A stretch of 64,000 bases of DNA from Astrothelium macrocarpum (taxonomy: Eukaryota > Ascomycota > Dothideomycetes > Trypetheliales > Trypetheliaceae), in the NCBI GenBank assembly GCA_021030915.1, contig JAGEMR010000025.1, positions 248,001-312,000 on the forward strand, written 5' to 3'. The notes under the pieces were generated by a model. It worked only from the letters and a program-made list of their open reading frames with translations. It was not told where the DNA came from and made no database searches. Positions 35,062-47,420 of this stretch are shown here, piece after piece. Each line of letters starts with the position of its first letter. Positions within the stretch are counted from its first letter, which is position 1. The position numbers were made by a program, and so were the translations under genes.

Positions 35062-37739
35062 ATGAATGGCGACTTGAGTCTGTCTCAATCTCTAGGAGGT
35101 CTGCGGATTGCCAACCCCGATGACGAGGGCCAGCAGTCTCCATCACCACCTCCGGCCTCTACTCGATCAAAAGATGGACTGCCATCTGTCTCGCTCCAGC
35201 AATCATCAACCGCGGAGCCGCAACAGAGCCAGACACTGCCAGCAGTGCGGTCCACAAGCGACTCAGATACCACATCTCTTGGATTCAATCCCAACGATTT
35301 CTCATTAGATACCCTCACACCCACTCAAATATCGGTCCAGTCGCCGTCCCCAACTACTCCACTCACCCCAGGTCAACCCACTGTACAACTGAATCGAAGA
35401 AGGTCGATGCCTCTCGGCAATAACTTGCATCAATCGGCCCACTCACCTCAGCCTTCACCAGCAGTAACTCAAATACGAAACAATCCCCCACCCCCTACAT
35501 CATCTCGTCCCGTATCTGGAATTTACAATCATCCAAACCTCTCTTCGAGTTCGGCAGTCTCAAGCCAAGGCTCCTACAGGTATCGAGATGATATACAGCC
35601 CAACCCAGCTCCTGAAACTATCGCCCGCCATACATCCCGAAGAGGGCATCCTGCTATGCAAAGTCTATATTCCGGGAGAGAGCGGAGTGGAAGTGAGCGC
35701 TCCTACCGAGAAGGCCAACAAGCAGCCATGAATGGTCTTTTCCCACCACGAAGGAGTTCAAGACGAGTGCCAGTAGCGCCGATGAGTGGCACGACTTCGC
35801 AAAACTTGTCAGCACCATCAGTCATACCATATGTGGAGGACACCCCTTTGTCCAGCAGCGATGAGTGGAGGGAAAAAGGTGCAGCTGTGGGAATCCGTCG
35901 AGAAGTTGATGCTAGCGGCAACTCCGTCATGCGGGTTGTGAAGAAAGGAGTCAAAGATTTTGAGTTTGGTCGGACATTGGGCGAGGGTTCTTACAGTACG
36001 GTCTTGGCAGCAACCGATCGCCAGACCGGTCGAGAATACGCAATCAAGGTCTTGGACAAGCGCCATATTATCAAAGAGAAGAAGGTCAAATATGTCAACA
36101 TCGAGAAAGATACACTTAACCGTCTTACCGATCATCCCGGCGTTGTACGGTTGTACTACACTTTTCAGGACGAGCGATCGTTGTATTTTGTCCTGGACCT
36201 AGCAACTGGCGGAGAGCTTCTTGGTGTGCTGAAGAAAATGTCTACATTCGATCTCGAATGTGCGAGATTTTACAGTGCGGAAATTCTAGATGCAGTGGAC
36301 TATATGCATTCGAGGGGAATAATACATCGAGATTTGAAACCCGAGAATGTCTTGCTCGATGACAAGATGCATGTCAAGATTACCGATTTTGGGACTGCGA
36401 AGATCCTGGACCTCAAGACTGCGTCATCATCAAATGAAGGCAGTAGCAAGGATCCTTCTGGAAATCCTTTGGACGGCGCCGAAACCGATCGAGCAGTCTC
36501 GTTCGTGGGCACAGCAGAGTATGTAAGTCCAGAACTGCTTACTGACAAAAATGCCTGCAAAGCCAGCGACTTGTGGGCTTTGGGTTGTATAATTTATCAA
36601 CTCCTGGCAGGTAGACCGCCATTCAAAGCTGCCAACGAATACCAGACATTCCAAAAAATTGTCGCTCTTGATTATGCGTTTCCGGCTGGATTTCCAGATG
36701 TGCCGCGTGATCTCGTGGAAAGGCTACTTGTACTTGATCCTGCCAAGCGTTTGCCTATCGAGCATATTAAAAATCATCAATTTTTCGATGGTGTAAGATG
36801 GGGAAAGGGATTGTGGCAGCAAAAGCCACCGAAACTCAGATCGTACGTTCCGCCTGCACAGGAGCCAATTCGATTAAATGGGGCTGGCCCCGTACAAGCA
36901 GCAAACCTTGGTGCATCTGCCATTGCCCGTGACAATGTCCAGAGCGCCATCCCAACTGGTGGCAGCCTCGTAAGACCACAGTTGCGAGCTATCACGGAAT
37001 TGCCACCTCCCAGTCAGCTTGACATTGACTGGTCTCCGGTATTGACTCGCAACAATGAACGCATTTTGAAGCTCGGTAATCTTATCATTACAACTACTCC
37101 TGCACCACAAAGCCCGACAACGAAGCATGCTGCGTCGGGCGAGGCTCCTAAGAAATTCTCACGATTCTTTGGACCCAAAGATGATAAGAAGAAACAGCGG
37201 CTTGTCATGATCACATCAAGTGCACGCATCATAATGGCTGCTGCGGGAGGAGAAGAGAAAAAGGCAAAAATGGAAATACCCCTTCTCAACCCTGGCACCT
37301 CCTGGACGAGTTATAAGGATTCGAGAGGCATAACAGTTTGGTGTATCGATACGGTAAGTTCACGTTGCATGTTACATTTAGCATTGGCTTATGTCTTCTC
37401 TAGCGTGACAAGCATCATCTCTTTGAAGACCCTAAGGCTACCTCGATCGACCCAGACGGGAGCAAATATACGGCTCAGGAATGGCTAGAGACGATAGAGC
37501 GCGCCAAAGAGTTTGCCATAACGCAAAGTATTACCAACTCATATTCCGGAGCATCCACGCTCAATGACCTTGATTCCGCAATCTCCAGTCCTGCCAGCAC
37601 GATTGGCGGAGACGGCACACTAGAGGCAGTGAACGTACCTCGAGGTTCTCAACGGAGAGACCTTGATGCAGAGTCTTCGAAATCACGAAAGCGATTCAGC
37701 AAACGACATTCCAAGAATGGGCTGGCAGCTGTCTTTTGA
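35062..37739 (+). CDS. pkhA: PDK1-like AGC kinase with C-terminal PH domain
   Basis: Two exons, 35062-37353 and 37404-37739, with a 50-nt intron (GTAAGT..CTAG); 875 aa. The first 295 residues are Ser/Pro-rich and disordered. The kinase domain starts at about 300: GEGSYS 307-312, lysine 329 in YAIK, HRD with D424, DFG with D442, then about 35 inserted residues before the activation-loop serine (S480 in SFVGTAEYVSPE). This is the PDK1 hallmark loop. Residues about 690-820 form a PDK1-type PH domain (ERILKLGNLIIT, RLVMITSSARIIM, WCIDT joined to RDKHHLFED), extending into the second exon. PDK1/Pkh kinases phosphorylate the activation loops of other AGC kinases (Ypk, Pkc, Sch9) in sphingolipid and cell-wall signalling. 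Start and stop are unambiguous. Confidence 0.93.
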
Positions 37740-38564
37740 TACGGTTTCCAACAGCTAATCCTCGTTGACTAGTCAGCAAATCCTACGCCTCACCACCTTC
37801 CCGCCCAAATTGCATTTTTCTTATTCTAAAATCACTCAAGTCCATATTCATGCATTGCAATTTTCTACTTCGCCTAGAGTCCTGAGATTAATCTGACGAC
37901 ATAGATTACGCAGCGATTTCTTTATTTTCAGCCTGGAGTTTGCACGCTTCCGTGGTGCGGCGATCGTCTTCCCATGATCGGTCTCTTAATTCGGATTGAT
38001 GATAGTCTTGTTAGTAGGATCACCTACATTAGTGCCCAGACTGATATTGTAACGGCATGACATGTCACATTATCGGCTGGGCATAGGTTTTTCTTTGAAG
38101 CATTGATGAGCGTGGTCTTCTCTTTTTACACTTTGGACGGTGTTTGTCAAGATGGCTTAGCGTCGAATCTTGGGTTCTACATACGATTTGTGGGAACGTG
38201 GAATGTAACGTAGATCTCAAGGAAAAGGCATCGTAACGCCCTTTCGTAATCTCTGTAGCAGCAAGCCAGCTTGCGCAAAATCAATTCCTCAGCACTTGCG
38301 TAGAAATAAAGATCCCGCCTGGTCTCGAATTGTGTGTTGCAATGGACAAAGCAATCTGGAAATGTACTAATTGTTTTACCATGATCGGACATGTCAGAAG
38401 ATGGCAAAATCAGAGGAATTACAAAATACTGGTCAATTCCTTCGACCATTTCGGCGAGCCGAGGCCAGGCCGAGAAGACGTTGAACGTGTCTGCACCTTC
38501 ACTAGTTTTCCTCAGCTGTAACAAACAAAGCCGTCTAGAAAACTTTAGGTGCCGACAGGCCAGA
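37740..38564. other. Intergenic
   Basis: 3' region of the kinase and promoter of the dehydrogenase. A 185-codon minus-strand frame (38734-38177) crosses it and overlaps the dehydrogenase start; no domain is recognisable, so it is treated as a chance antisense frame. Confidence 0.5.
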
Positions 38565-39775
38565 ATGAAATTCTCCCAGAGTGTCCGTATACCGCCGTGG
38601 TATAAGCGATTGAGCATTGATCTCTTCCTTCCCAGTTCCAATGAACTGGGCACCTGCGCGTTCTTTGCATGGATTCTTCCGTTGATGGTATTGGCACGAG
38701 GAGTCTCTTTAAATGATCGTCTTCTAATTGTCACAATCTATGGGGCAATTGCAGTATCTTTTGTTTGGATTCTTTCAATATTAAATCAGCGGTTGGCTTA
38801 TGGCTCCGCAAGAAAGGTGCAATTGGCCGACGAGGTCATTGTCATTACCGGAGGCGCAACCGGGCTTGGCCTACTTCTTGCTGAGACATTTGGAATGAAA
38901 GGAGCGACTGTCGCAGTTCTCGATGTAGCTGAGGAACGAGGCCAGGCCAGAGGTGTAACTTTTTACAAGTGCGACGTCAGCCAAAAGAATGAACTTGAAA
39001 GAGTTAGCGAGAGGATATCCGCCGAGGTAAGCTCATCATAGAGATGACTATTTAAATAAGAATTCCTGTAATGTGATGAACTAACACATGAAAGCTTGGA
39101 ACTCCAAGCGTTCTCATAAATAATGCAGGCATCGTAAATGTCAAGAGACTACTTGATCTATCGTCCGCGGAGGTTGAAAGGTAAGTCCTCAAAGTAATAC
39201 TATGATCGATGACCTCATTCATTACTGAGCACAGAAATTTTCGAGTCAACCTTTTGGCCCACTTCTACACTATCCAAACTTTTCTTCCCAAAATGATTCA
39301 ATCCGAAACTGGCGGCACTATCGTCACGATCGCATCCGTTCTAGCATACCTTGGCGCCGCCCAGCTATCAGATTATACAGCTGCCAAAGCCGGCCTCGTT
39401 GCGATGCACACTTCCCTGAGAGCCGAGCTTGATGCGATACAGGATCCAAATGCGAGGAATATACGCACAATTCTTGTTACACCTGGCCAGCTAGGCACTA
39501 GCATGTTTGAAGGCGTAGAGACACCTTCGTCATTTTTCGGTCCCATCGTAGAGCCAATCGACCTTGTGAAGAAAATTGTTGACATGGCGCAAATGGGGAT
39601 CAGCGGAGAAATTAGTATGCCTGCTTATGCAAGATATATGAAATGGTATGGCGTTCTACCTGCCAGTCTGCAAAAAGCCGTTCGATGGATGAGTGGCATC
39701 GATAGAGCCATGAACGGGTTCAAGGAACAGCGAAAAGTCGTTAAGTCGGACGACGAATTAAAGGAAGCCTACTAA
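38565..39775 (+). CDS. Short-chain dehydrogenase/reductase, membrane-anchored (RDH/DHRS-like)
   Basis: Three exons: 38565-39026, 39095-39180, 39235-39775 (introns 68 and 54 nt); 362 aa. A hydrophobic N-terminus (about residues 26-75, with two hydrophobic stretches: FFAWILPLMVLA and IYGAIAVSFVWILSI) precedes a classical SDR fold. Landmarks are the NAD(P) motif TGGATGLG at 95-102, NNAG at 163-166 and the catalytic YxxxK at Y230/K234 (YTAAK), with the serine of IASV upstream. The layout (N-terminal anchor, about 300-residue SDR) resembles retinol dehydrogenase/DHRS-type enzymes of the ER or lipid droplets. These oxidise or reduce lipophilic alcohols or ketones; the substrate is unknown. All catalytic residues are present, so it is likely active. 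Confidence 0.9.
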
Positions 39776-42175
39776 TCCGATCCTCCTTGAGGTGCGCTAA
39801 CTCAGTATTGTTGGCATAGTTATGGCACCCTGAGCGTTGCCCTATTATGAAAATTGGTCAAAAGCGACCACTCGAGACCCTTGAGCAGCGGCGATTCTGC
39901 GACCAAGACTATCCTGTCAAGATTGGAGCCAATAGTTTATCAAAGTAGCCACGCAATTTATCACATGTGGCAAGGATGAATATCTTTGGTACGGGCCGGG
40001 CGGCTACATATTGGTGGGCACCAAGGGTTTCTGTTTCAACCCGCCAAACCCTAGATATCCCAGGATCAAACCAATGGTATGACTGGCTCTACACCGCTTA
40101 ACTTCTAGTTGTGCCTGGATATCAAAACCCATCGTCGAATCAAACCGGCAGGTCGGCCATTGAACTGCTCGATACTTGCTTCCGCCGGAATGGTGCCTTT
40201 GCAAAACCACCAAAGGAATACTTGACGGGAACCGAATTTTTCACATAACGACGTCTTCAGAATCATTTACCTGACTCGATTTCCTTGCCAAATCGGAGGA
40301 CGAGTCTGAAAAAGCTGTTTATGTCATTCTAAAGCGGGCTGGTTGAGCGAAGCAAATGAAATCGATTACCCGTCCGTGGATCAAAGCGATACGGATGAGT
40401 CAGAGACAAGGCTGTGGAAGTGTTTACGCTCGTCCTATCTCAAGGTTGACACTAACAGCGATGTCGTGAAGAATAGACCCTGTGAAAGCGCGGCTGACTA
40501 CCGAATTCACTCATTGGGATACTGAGCGGTGAATATGCAGCTTTTTGTTTAGATTGCGAATCATCTTTCTGGATTTACCGGATCCCTGCCCCGGAGACCC
40601 AGCTGTACCTTTGAGGGAGAACCACAGAAAGCGATGCATGGCCCATCACAGAGCCAAGATACGATGCCCCTTGTCATAAATCAACGAGCTAGTCGGCTGC
40701 ATAGGTAAATTTGAGCACTAAAAAGTCGCCTTTTCAAAACCTGTGCTAAACATTAAGATTTCTTTTTTTCACGACTCGGCCTAAAAAACTCAACTCCAGT
40801 CCGTCTTGTGACTTGATTTGGCTGTCACGGAACACGGAAATTGAAGAGACCATGGTAAGACAAAGAGGCGGATAGATGCGTCTCGGTAATTTGGCGGCTA
40901 GACATCGTTGGTACAGGGGGTAGCGGTATGTTCCTGCAGTTAAGCGCGGCTAATCGCGCTCGGCATCTCAAACAACGGAAAGCTTCAGCGTTCTTCAGTG
41001 AGAGCGAGGCTATGCCCTCACTATTGAGATTACCGACGTCATGATTTCCTATTATCAGAGCGCAAGAATTCATTCTCAAGTCCTTCAGACTTTTCACTTA
41101 CACCTTAGTCCTCGCATACAGCCCTATTGGTTTGGTCGGGTGGATCCGAGGCAATTTTACAGAGACAAAAGAGCACTGATGAAATCCTGATATTTATCAA
41201 TACCTAGCCAACGCCTCATGTGCAGTGTCAAAGCACCTGGTTTCGTTGGAACACAGGCGCCGAGCCTGAGCAAGCCCAGGGAAAGGGGACTCGCATCAGC
41301 ACAAGCAGCCCACTAGAGCAAGGGTGTTTGATCCACATCGGGGCCGCTGCTTGGAGGCGTCCAATTCCAGAACAGAGATTGCATGAAGGTGCCCCGTCTA
41401 GGCCATCTATCGTGCTGCATCGGGAATGCGATGAAGCGGAACCCAGCGACTTCTGGAGTCGTAAGTGCTGTTAGTCTCGAATAAAATCAAAAAGCCCTCA
41501 CCGCCCTTATTCCATCCCATCTCAATCTGGGTTTGGGAGTGGGAAGTTCGGGTGAATAGCATGATAGTGACCGGAAAAAGGTGCGTTGGTAGTCCCAGGC
41601 ACCTCGACTCCTACCTAGGTTTTCATGAGGACACCGCGCAATTATTGTCTTGTTCTACTCTCTATATCGATCATCAGTCGGCTCTTGGGCCAGACGAAAA
41701 TGCCTTCCCTGTTCAGGCGTCAATTGCCGTGGTTGCAAAGATTGTGATTAAGTCGTTTGTACTCTGAAGCAGAGAAGCATGAAACATAAAGCCACAGAAG
41801 TGGAGCACTAGCCTGCGCTAGACCCGCGAGGATTTGTCTGTCTTCAAGATGCATGAGACATGCCTTAGCCACGCAGCTGCATCTTTTCTGCAGCCTTCCA
41901 CAGACCGCCATGATGTTTTTCATCGAAGTTTTGAAAGATCTGGCTTTATCTTGCGGCACGCTTGTTTGCAAGTGCTCTCACTGGTCGGACATCATCTAGC
42001 GTTTGTTTCGCCCTTTGTAGAGACGACACGAAATATAAGTAGTCGTCAGCATGCTCTTCGACCCACGGCAAGCATTCGTCACATCAATTCTGATTTGAAA
42101 GCAGTCTCTTTGCTTCGTCCCATACCGTCTCAAAATAGAAAATTATCTCATCCTGTCTCGATTTTTGCGGATATT
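39776..42175. other. Long upstream region of the APSES factor, no recognised gene
   Basis: 2.4 kb with only short frames. From 41849 an ATG frame is open and in phase with the downstream coding start, so it is either 5' leader or a 109-residue N-terminal extension. Nothing else is supported. Confidence 0.5.
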
Positions 42176-43600
42176 ATGAGGGTTCAGTCACTGTTAAACC
42201 CACCATCAGAACACGACCAACCTCCATACGAAGCAATGGTCACGACAAGTACTTCGCCAGAGACGACATACTTCGACATCGCCAGCGACGAACAGGGATT
42301 TGACTCTGCTACGTCGGCTGATTCTGGATCTCCAATGCATGGATTGCAAGCTTCTACACACAATGGCCACAGGAAGTTCAACCCTTATGAACACCAGCCG
42401 AGAAATAAGCAACTAGCAAATGAAATCATCGCCAAACACAGGCAGTTCCGTATCAAGGCCGAAGGTCAAATCGCCCAGAGCACAAAACACATTCCTTATA
42501 CAAGCGACAAGAGAACACTGACTGCAAAGACTGGACTTGAGGCGCTGAATGGTAAGAACTTTTACCATACCTGCAAGTCCATGATTAGATTGGTGGCTAA
42601 TTTATGTTCAGTCTTCTCTTACACATTCGACCATAACAACAAGTCATGGGAGATTATGTGGGATTACAATGTTGGTCTTGTTCGCGTTACGCCATTCTTC
42701 AAAGCTCTTGGTTACGCAAAGGTTCGCGACAATCATGCGAAAGTTGAAGCTCATTTGAAAACACTTCTGACAGCTATCTTGTAGACAGCACCTGCCAAGG
42801 CCTTGGACAGAAATCAGGGACTTCGAGATATTACACACAGCATTACTGGCGGTTCTATTAAGGCCCAGGGCTACTGGATGCCTTTCGAAGCTGCTCGTGC
42901 GCTTTGCACTACATTCTGTCACAAAATTCGCTGGGCGTTGACACCAATTTTCGGATTTAGCTTCCCTGCTGAATGTGCTCCTCCTAATCACCTAGACTAC
43001 GGCTCCTTCAAAATACCAAGGAAGATAATCAGGGAATGTACCGAACAGATGCGGGAGTTGCAAAGAGAAACTTCCGACACGCAAAGGGTCGAGGATTTGG
43101 ACGACAAATCAGAGCAAGAAAATAGCGAGCCCGAAAGCTTCATAGACGAACAGCCTCCGTCGCCGCCTCGGACAAGGCGCGCTTATTTGCGAACGAAGCG
43201 AACGTACGAAGAAATCGCATCCAGCGATAGCGATGATGGGTCTGACTATCGCGAAACTCTACAGCTTGAGCCTTCGTCGCCCGTATCCCCCAAGACCCAG
43301 CCTGAACGCTCATTCACGCCAATCAACACAACGCTGAAGGAGCAAAGCTCACCGCAGGACGCTCAGCAATCACAAATGACAACCCGTGAAGAAGAGTTAA
43401 CGCCCTCAACCAAGAACAGTTCACCACCACGCCGAGCCTCTCACATGGGTTACTTCAAGAAGAGGAAGGCGAATAATGCTGCGTTGCAGCGAGGCTCTGC
43501 TCCTGGAGCTGCCATGGAGGAACGCAAATCGAGCTCGGACGAGACCAGAACGAGGCAAGCTGCGGAAGCCCTGATGAGTCTCCGATTCGGTCGGCGTTAA
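42176..43600 (+). CDS. XBP1: Xbp1-like APSES-type transcription factor
   Basis: Three exons: 42176-42551, 42612-42721, 42785-43600; 433 aa. The N-terminus MRVQSLLNPPSE matches the QSLLNP start usual in fungal Xbp1 homologues. The DNA-binding APSES/KilA-N-like region spans about 120-220: VFSYTFDHNNKSWEIMWDYN, VGLVRVTPFFK, the TAPAKALDRNQGL junction, and HSITGGSIKAQGYWMPFEAA, then RWALTPIFG. Xbp1 is a stress- and quiescence-associated transcriptional repressor in yeast. The C-terminal half is acidic and Ser/Pro-rich. The second intron has an unusual donor (AAG|GTTCGC) but is required: the unspliced frame stops at TAG 42782-42784, and the junction restores the family motif. An in-frame ATG at 41849 could extend the protein by 109 residues; the family start favours 42176. 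Confidence 0.88.
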
Positions 43601-44500
43601 GCAAGTTGCTAAACTACAAAGGGATGTTGGACTAGAGTACGAAGCGGACTGTGGAAGATTGGCTGGATGGCAAGATTTCTTTGGGTAATGAGGAACATGC
43701 GCGATGATGACTTATATCACAAAGCTTCCGATGCTATTTGTTTTGTTCTATTTCAATTTAGATCTCAGTGGATGTTCTTTTGCTTGATACAATTAATGAT
43801 CCCTATTGCCTTGTTCTTTTGTAGGCGTTGGAGGCGTTGGGGCTCACTAATGTTATCAAACTACATAAGAAAAAAGAACCGTAATTTCATGCAAGCTCGC
43901 TCATCATATACAGTAGAAGTCGAATGCCAGCATTCGGTAGCACAATTCTTTTGGGTTGCCTTGGCGCTTATTTAGCTCCGGATATGTCTCAGGGTCTCGA
44001 GATCTTCCAGCGATCGCTCAGCTATAGATAGAATTTCTCAACCCAACTCGGAGTTTAATCTGTAATCCAAAGGGGGACAAATGAACACCTTACGGTCCAC
44101 GAAAGAATTAGCAGTCGCGAATTGAAGATGGATGTATTTGCAGACTCGATGGAATCGCTAACACTCTTTGTTTCAAACTAACCCTGTAATAATTAGCGTG
44201 CCGACGCTGCGAATGCGCTCCAGTTGGCATGATCTCTGCACTCTACACGTACAACCGCAAGATTACTCCAAACCTCTGTGACCAGTTCTAGGATCTTGCT
44301 TTGTACCAATTGTACATATAACCGAGGGGAGCCCATTTGCCTGTTTACCAAAGTCGCCCCTTCGAGCTCAACGATTGCAAGCGGACTCCATCTCTCTTCG
44401 GTACTAGTCGCGGATACTCAGCTTCTAAGAATATTTCCCAAAGATTTGTTCAACGCACGCATAGCTGCAAAAATACGTTTCATCTTAAATCGTCTACGTC
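43601..44500. other. Intergenic
   Basis: 3' UTR of the APSES factor and promoter of the next dehydrogenase. Short frames only; none supported. Confidence 0.5.
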
Positions 44501-45728
44501 ATGGGCTATTCACTTCTGAGAAGCTTCTGGGCTCAGTCGTTCCACATCCCAGAGCCAACGCTTACGGAGCAAAATCTTGATGATCAGAAAGGCAAGGTTA
44601 GAATAAAGATTTTCAAAGATTCATACACTGAATTTGCTAAAACTTTCGGAGGTTCATATTGTGACCGGCTATGTAGGATGTGGGTTTGAGCTATCCAAGA
44701 TGCTCTATCAGCGTAACGGAACCGTCTATGTGGCAGGCCGTAATGAAGAAAAGGGTCTCAAAGCAGTGGAAACGATTCAAAAACAGTTTCCAGATTCTCA
44801 AGGTCACATTGAATTCTTGAAAGTTGACCTCGCCGATTTGAGTTCCATCAAACCTGCTGTCGATTCGTTTCTCTCCAAGTCGAATTCCTTGCACTGCTTG
44901 ACAAATAATGCCGGCGTCATGGTGCCTCCATCTGGGAGTAAGACCACACAAGTACGTGGCAGTTATGCCCACTTGGCAACCCATCCCAATTGTCACTAAA
45001 GTTGAACTGCAGGGGTACGAGCTTCAGATGGGAACAAATTGTCTCGGACCGTACTTGTTCACCAAGTTGCTTCTACCAGTGCTAAAGAGCACTGCAGCAT
45101 CCTCACCCCCCCGGTCTGTACGTGTGACATGGGCGGCCTCTTTTGCTGTAGAGGCTTCTGCACCAAAAGGAGGAATACAGTTTGATGCTCAGGGAGCACC
45201 CAAAGTGCTTGGAAAAAGTACAGACTACGGACAGTCGAAGATCGGAAACGTTTTTCTGGCTCATGAGCTGGCGAAGCGAGCGGGAAAGGATGGTATTGTT
45301 AGCGTTGTAGGTCAAGTCTTTAAGCTTTGCTTTTGTCGTTGTCCAGTGAAACTGACGACAAAAGTCATGGAACCCAGGAAATCTAAAGACGGAACTCGGG
45401 CGTCATGCTCCTTGGTTCGTGGGGGTTATCTTTGTACGTTGATCAAGACCTTTGATAATGACGCCACCGATGGGAAGGCTTACCATGTGACTGATATACC
45501 TCGCTGCAGGACAACACAATCCTCCATCCGGCCAAGTACGGAGCATACACGGAGCTCTTTGCTGCTTGTTCCCCAGAGATTAATCTCGAGAAGAATGGCT
45601 CTTATATCGTTCCGTGGGGTCGCATTAGTAGTATGAAACCCAGTGTGGAAGCATGTCTAAAGGAAGAGGATGGGACCTCAACGAAGTTTTGGGAGTGGTG
45701 CGAGAAAGAGACTAAGCAGTGGGCCTAG
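44501..45728 (+). CDS. Short-chain dehydrogenase/reductase (second)
   Basis: Five exons: 44501-44596, 44652-44951, 45013-45306, 45365-45433, 45510-45728; introns 55-76 nt; 325 aa. Landmarks are the Rossmann motif TGYVGCG at 37-43, AGRNEEKGLKAV, the D-L-A-D-L-S-S-I-K strand, NNAG at 117-120, the catalytic YxxxK at Y204/K208 (YGQSK), then the family C-terminus NPGNLKTELGRH, AKYGAYTELFAACSPEI and NGSYIVPWGRI. This is the fungal SDR group near retinol/WW-domain oxidoreductases, usually NADP-dependent, often in secondary metabolism or detoxification; the substrate is unknown. Each splice was chosen to keep the family sequence continuous; the fourth exon is only 69 nt. All catalytic residues are present. 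There is no obvious biosynthetic cluster around it. Confidence 0.88.
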
Positions 45729-46058
45729 AACGTGGTGTCCTCGGTACCACTCTTTGGAATCTTAGTTTCGATATTAATGTACACATTCCTCATTATTCCG
45801 AATGGCGCATGAAGCCATTTGACGGCATCTTGGTTGGATTGTGGCTTGCTTTCACCAGAACATGGATAAGGTTCAACACTAGAGAGCTCAACAAGATCAT
45901 ACGAACCACCTTGATATGAAGATAAGTAAGGCTTCACGTGCGATCTATGAAATGTGCAGGTGGTGCCGCACATGACTGATTGAAATTCATCTCGCGTTAT
46001 GTGAAGGCGCATTTTTGTACGCATCAGGATTCACTTGTTCTGCTTGTGCGCTTTAATC
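45729..46058. other. Short intergenic
   Basis: About 330 bp, no gene seen. Probable 3' UTR and promoter. Confidence 0.5.
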
Positions 46059-47118
46059 ATGGATTTACGTCGCAGGATTATTACTGGCATACGAGATCGC
46101 CCTTTTTCCACAACGCAACATAAGCCGAAGCAGCCCTCCTTATTGCTCAATATGCTACCAGCATATATTCAAACTCGCGTGCTCAAAATATCATCGCTCA
46201 GCTCCATACATTTCGTGGCAACGAGTATAGACAGTGCAAGCACGCAGACCTCGTCGCGAAATCATCTTTCACAAGCTCCTCAAGACGGTTCTGAATCGGA
46301 CTCGGATGATCCGCTAAATTCTGATGTGGAGACGGATGGGGTCAATATGTTGTCGGGGGCGTCTGTACAAGAGGGAGTCCAAGAGGGAGCCCATGCAGAA
46401 AGCGGTATCCTTTGGAACTATGGTAACCAGGGTAGGGGCCTTTAAGAATACGATTGCAAATAGCGATTTGTGCTGATAGAGGATAGGAATGAGTCTGCTA
46501 ACGCTTGCTGCAAGTGAATCTTCTAATGTCACACCTGATAGAGCTTCTACGACAATACAGTTCAGTCGGGATCTCTATGTGGACGGCCTTACCTACATCT
46601 TGCGAGCATTGCCTCGAAATCTCACAGAGGAAGAGCGTGTAAGTATTCGCGTGGCGTTGCCAAACGGAATCGTAAGACATGACTCGGCCGTCATTGGCTC
46701 AGACCAACGGATTGCACCCCATTCTCAGAGTGTCACGAGGAAAGATGAAGGCAGCCAAGAAATTTCTGTGGTCCATCGTTTCTTTGCATTCATGACGATC
46801 CAGTTATTCCTCATTGTTCATTGTCTTCTGCCATATATCAAGCTCTTTATCGGACAGGCTTATCGGTACGAACGTCAACATCACATTTCCGAACGAGTGT
46901 TACGATCTGCTCTCGACACGGTTGACATCGTTGGGCAAAGGTCGATCAAAATGGCGGACGCCGTGTGCAAAATGAACGATGGAAAGGTGGGGCAGGCAAT
47001 GCATGAATTTGGATCTTGGTGGATTCGTGGAATGGCTGGCGGCGTGCATGAAGGCATTGGAGAAGGACTGGCGATCATGGGGGCAACTCAGGATAGTTGT
47101 CAGGAAGGCGAGACATAG
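46059..47118 (+). CDS. Putative single-pass membrane protein, unknown family
   Basis: Two exons, 46059-46431 and 46487-47118, 334 aa. The donor is uncertain: GTAGGG (46432) or GTAACC ten bases earlier would both keep frame. The first half is Ser/acid-rich (DGSESDSDDPLNSDVETDG). Near residues 230-250 is one hydrophobic helix (FFAFMTIQLFLIVHCLLPYI), followed by a helical, conserved-looking C-terminus (DTVDIVGQRSIKMADAVCKM, then NDGKVGQAMHEF and WWIRGMAGGVHEGIGEGL). The glycine-rich G-x-x-G-G-V-x-x-G-I pattern suggests a tail-anchored or hairpin membrane segment. It reads like a fungus-specific family, but I cannot name it or give a role. Confidence 0.65.
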
Positions 47119-47420
47119 TTGAAGTATTTGCTACAACAAGAAGAGAGTTGTCATAGTATTGAGTAAATTGCAGCTCTCCGTAGATGAAGCAGCCGAAATG
47201 TGCGATGCGGCGCGAGCCTGGAAGAGGAATAGCGTCGGGAAAGGAGTCTAGCTCCACCGACTTCTTTTCCTCTCCATCAAATTTATGAATATCCATCTAC
47301 CCATAATTCTTCAGTCATTCTTTATCTTCTTGTACGCTTTAACCTTCCCCCACCTTGTGTGCGCCATCTCGAACGTCTAATCAAGAAAGCTGCGATTGAG
47401 GTGCAAGCTCCTTACAGAGA
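47119..47420. other. Short intergenic
   Basis: About 300 bp promoter region of the helicase. Nothing specific seen. Confidence 0.5.

Noticed and set aside
38177..38734. 185-codon minus-strand ORF
   Set aside because: It overlaps the start of the well-supported dehydrogenase and has no recognisable domain; likely a chance antisense frame.
39776..41800. Several 60-100-codon frames between the first dehydrogenase and the APSES factor
   Set aside because: Mutually overlapping, mostly non-ATG starts, no domains.
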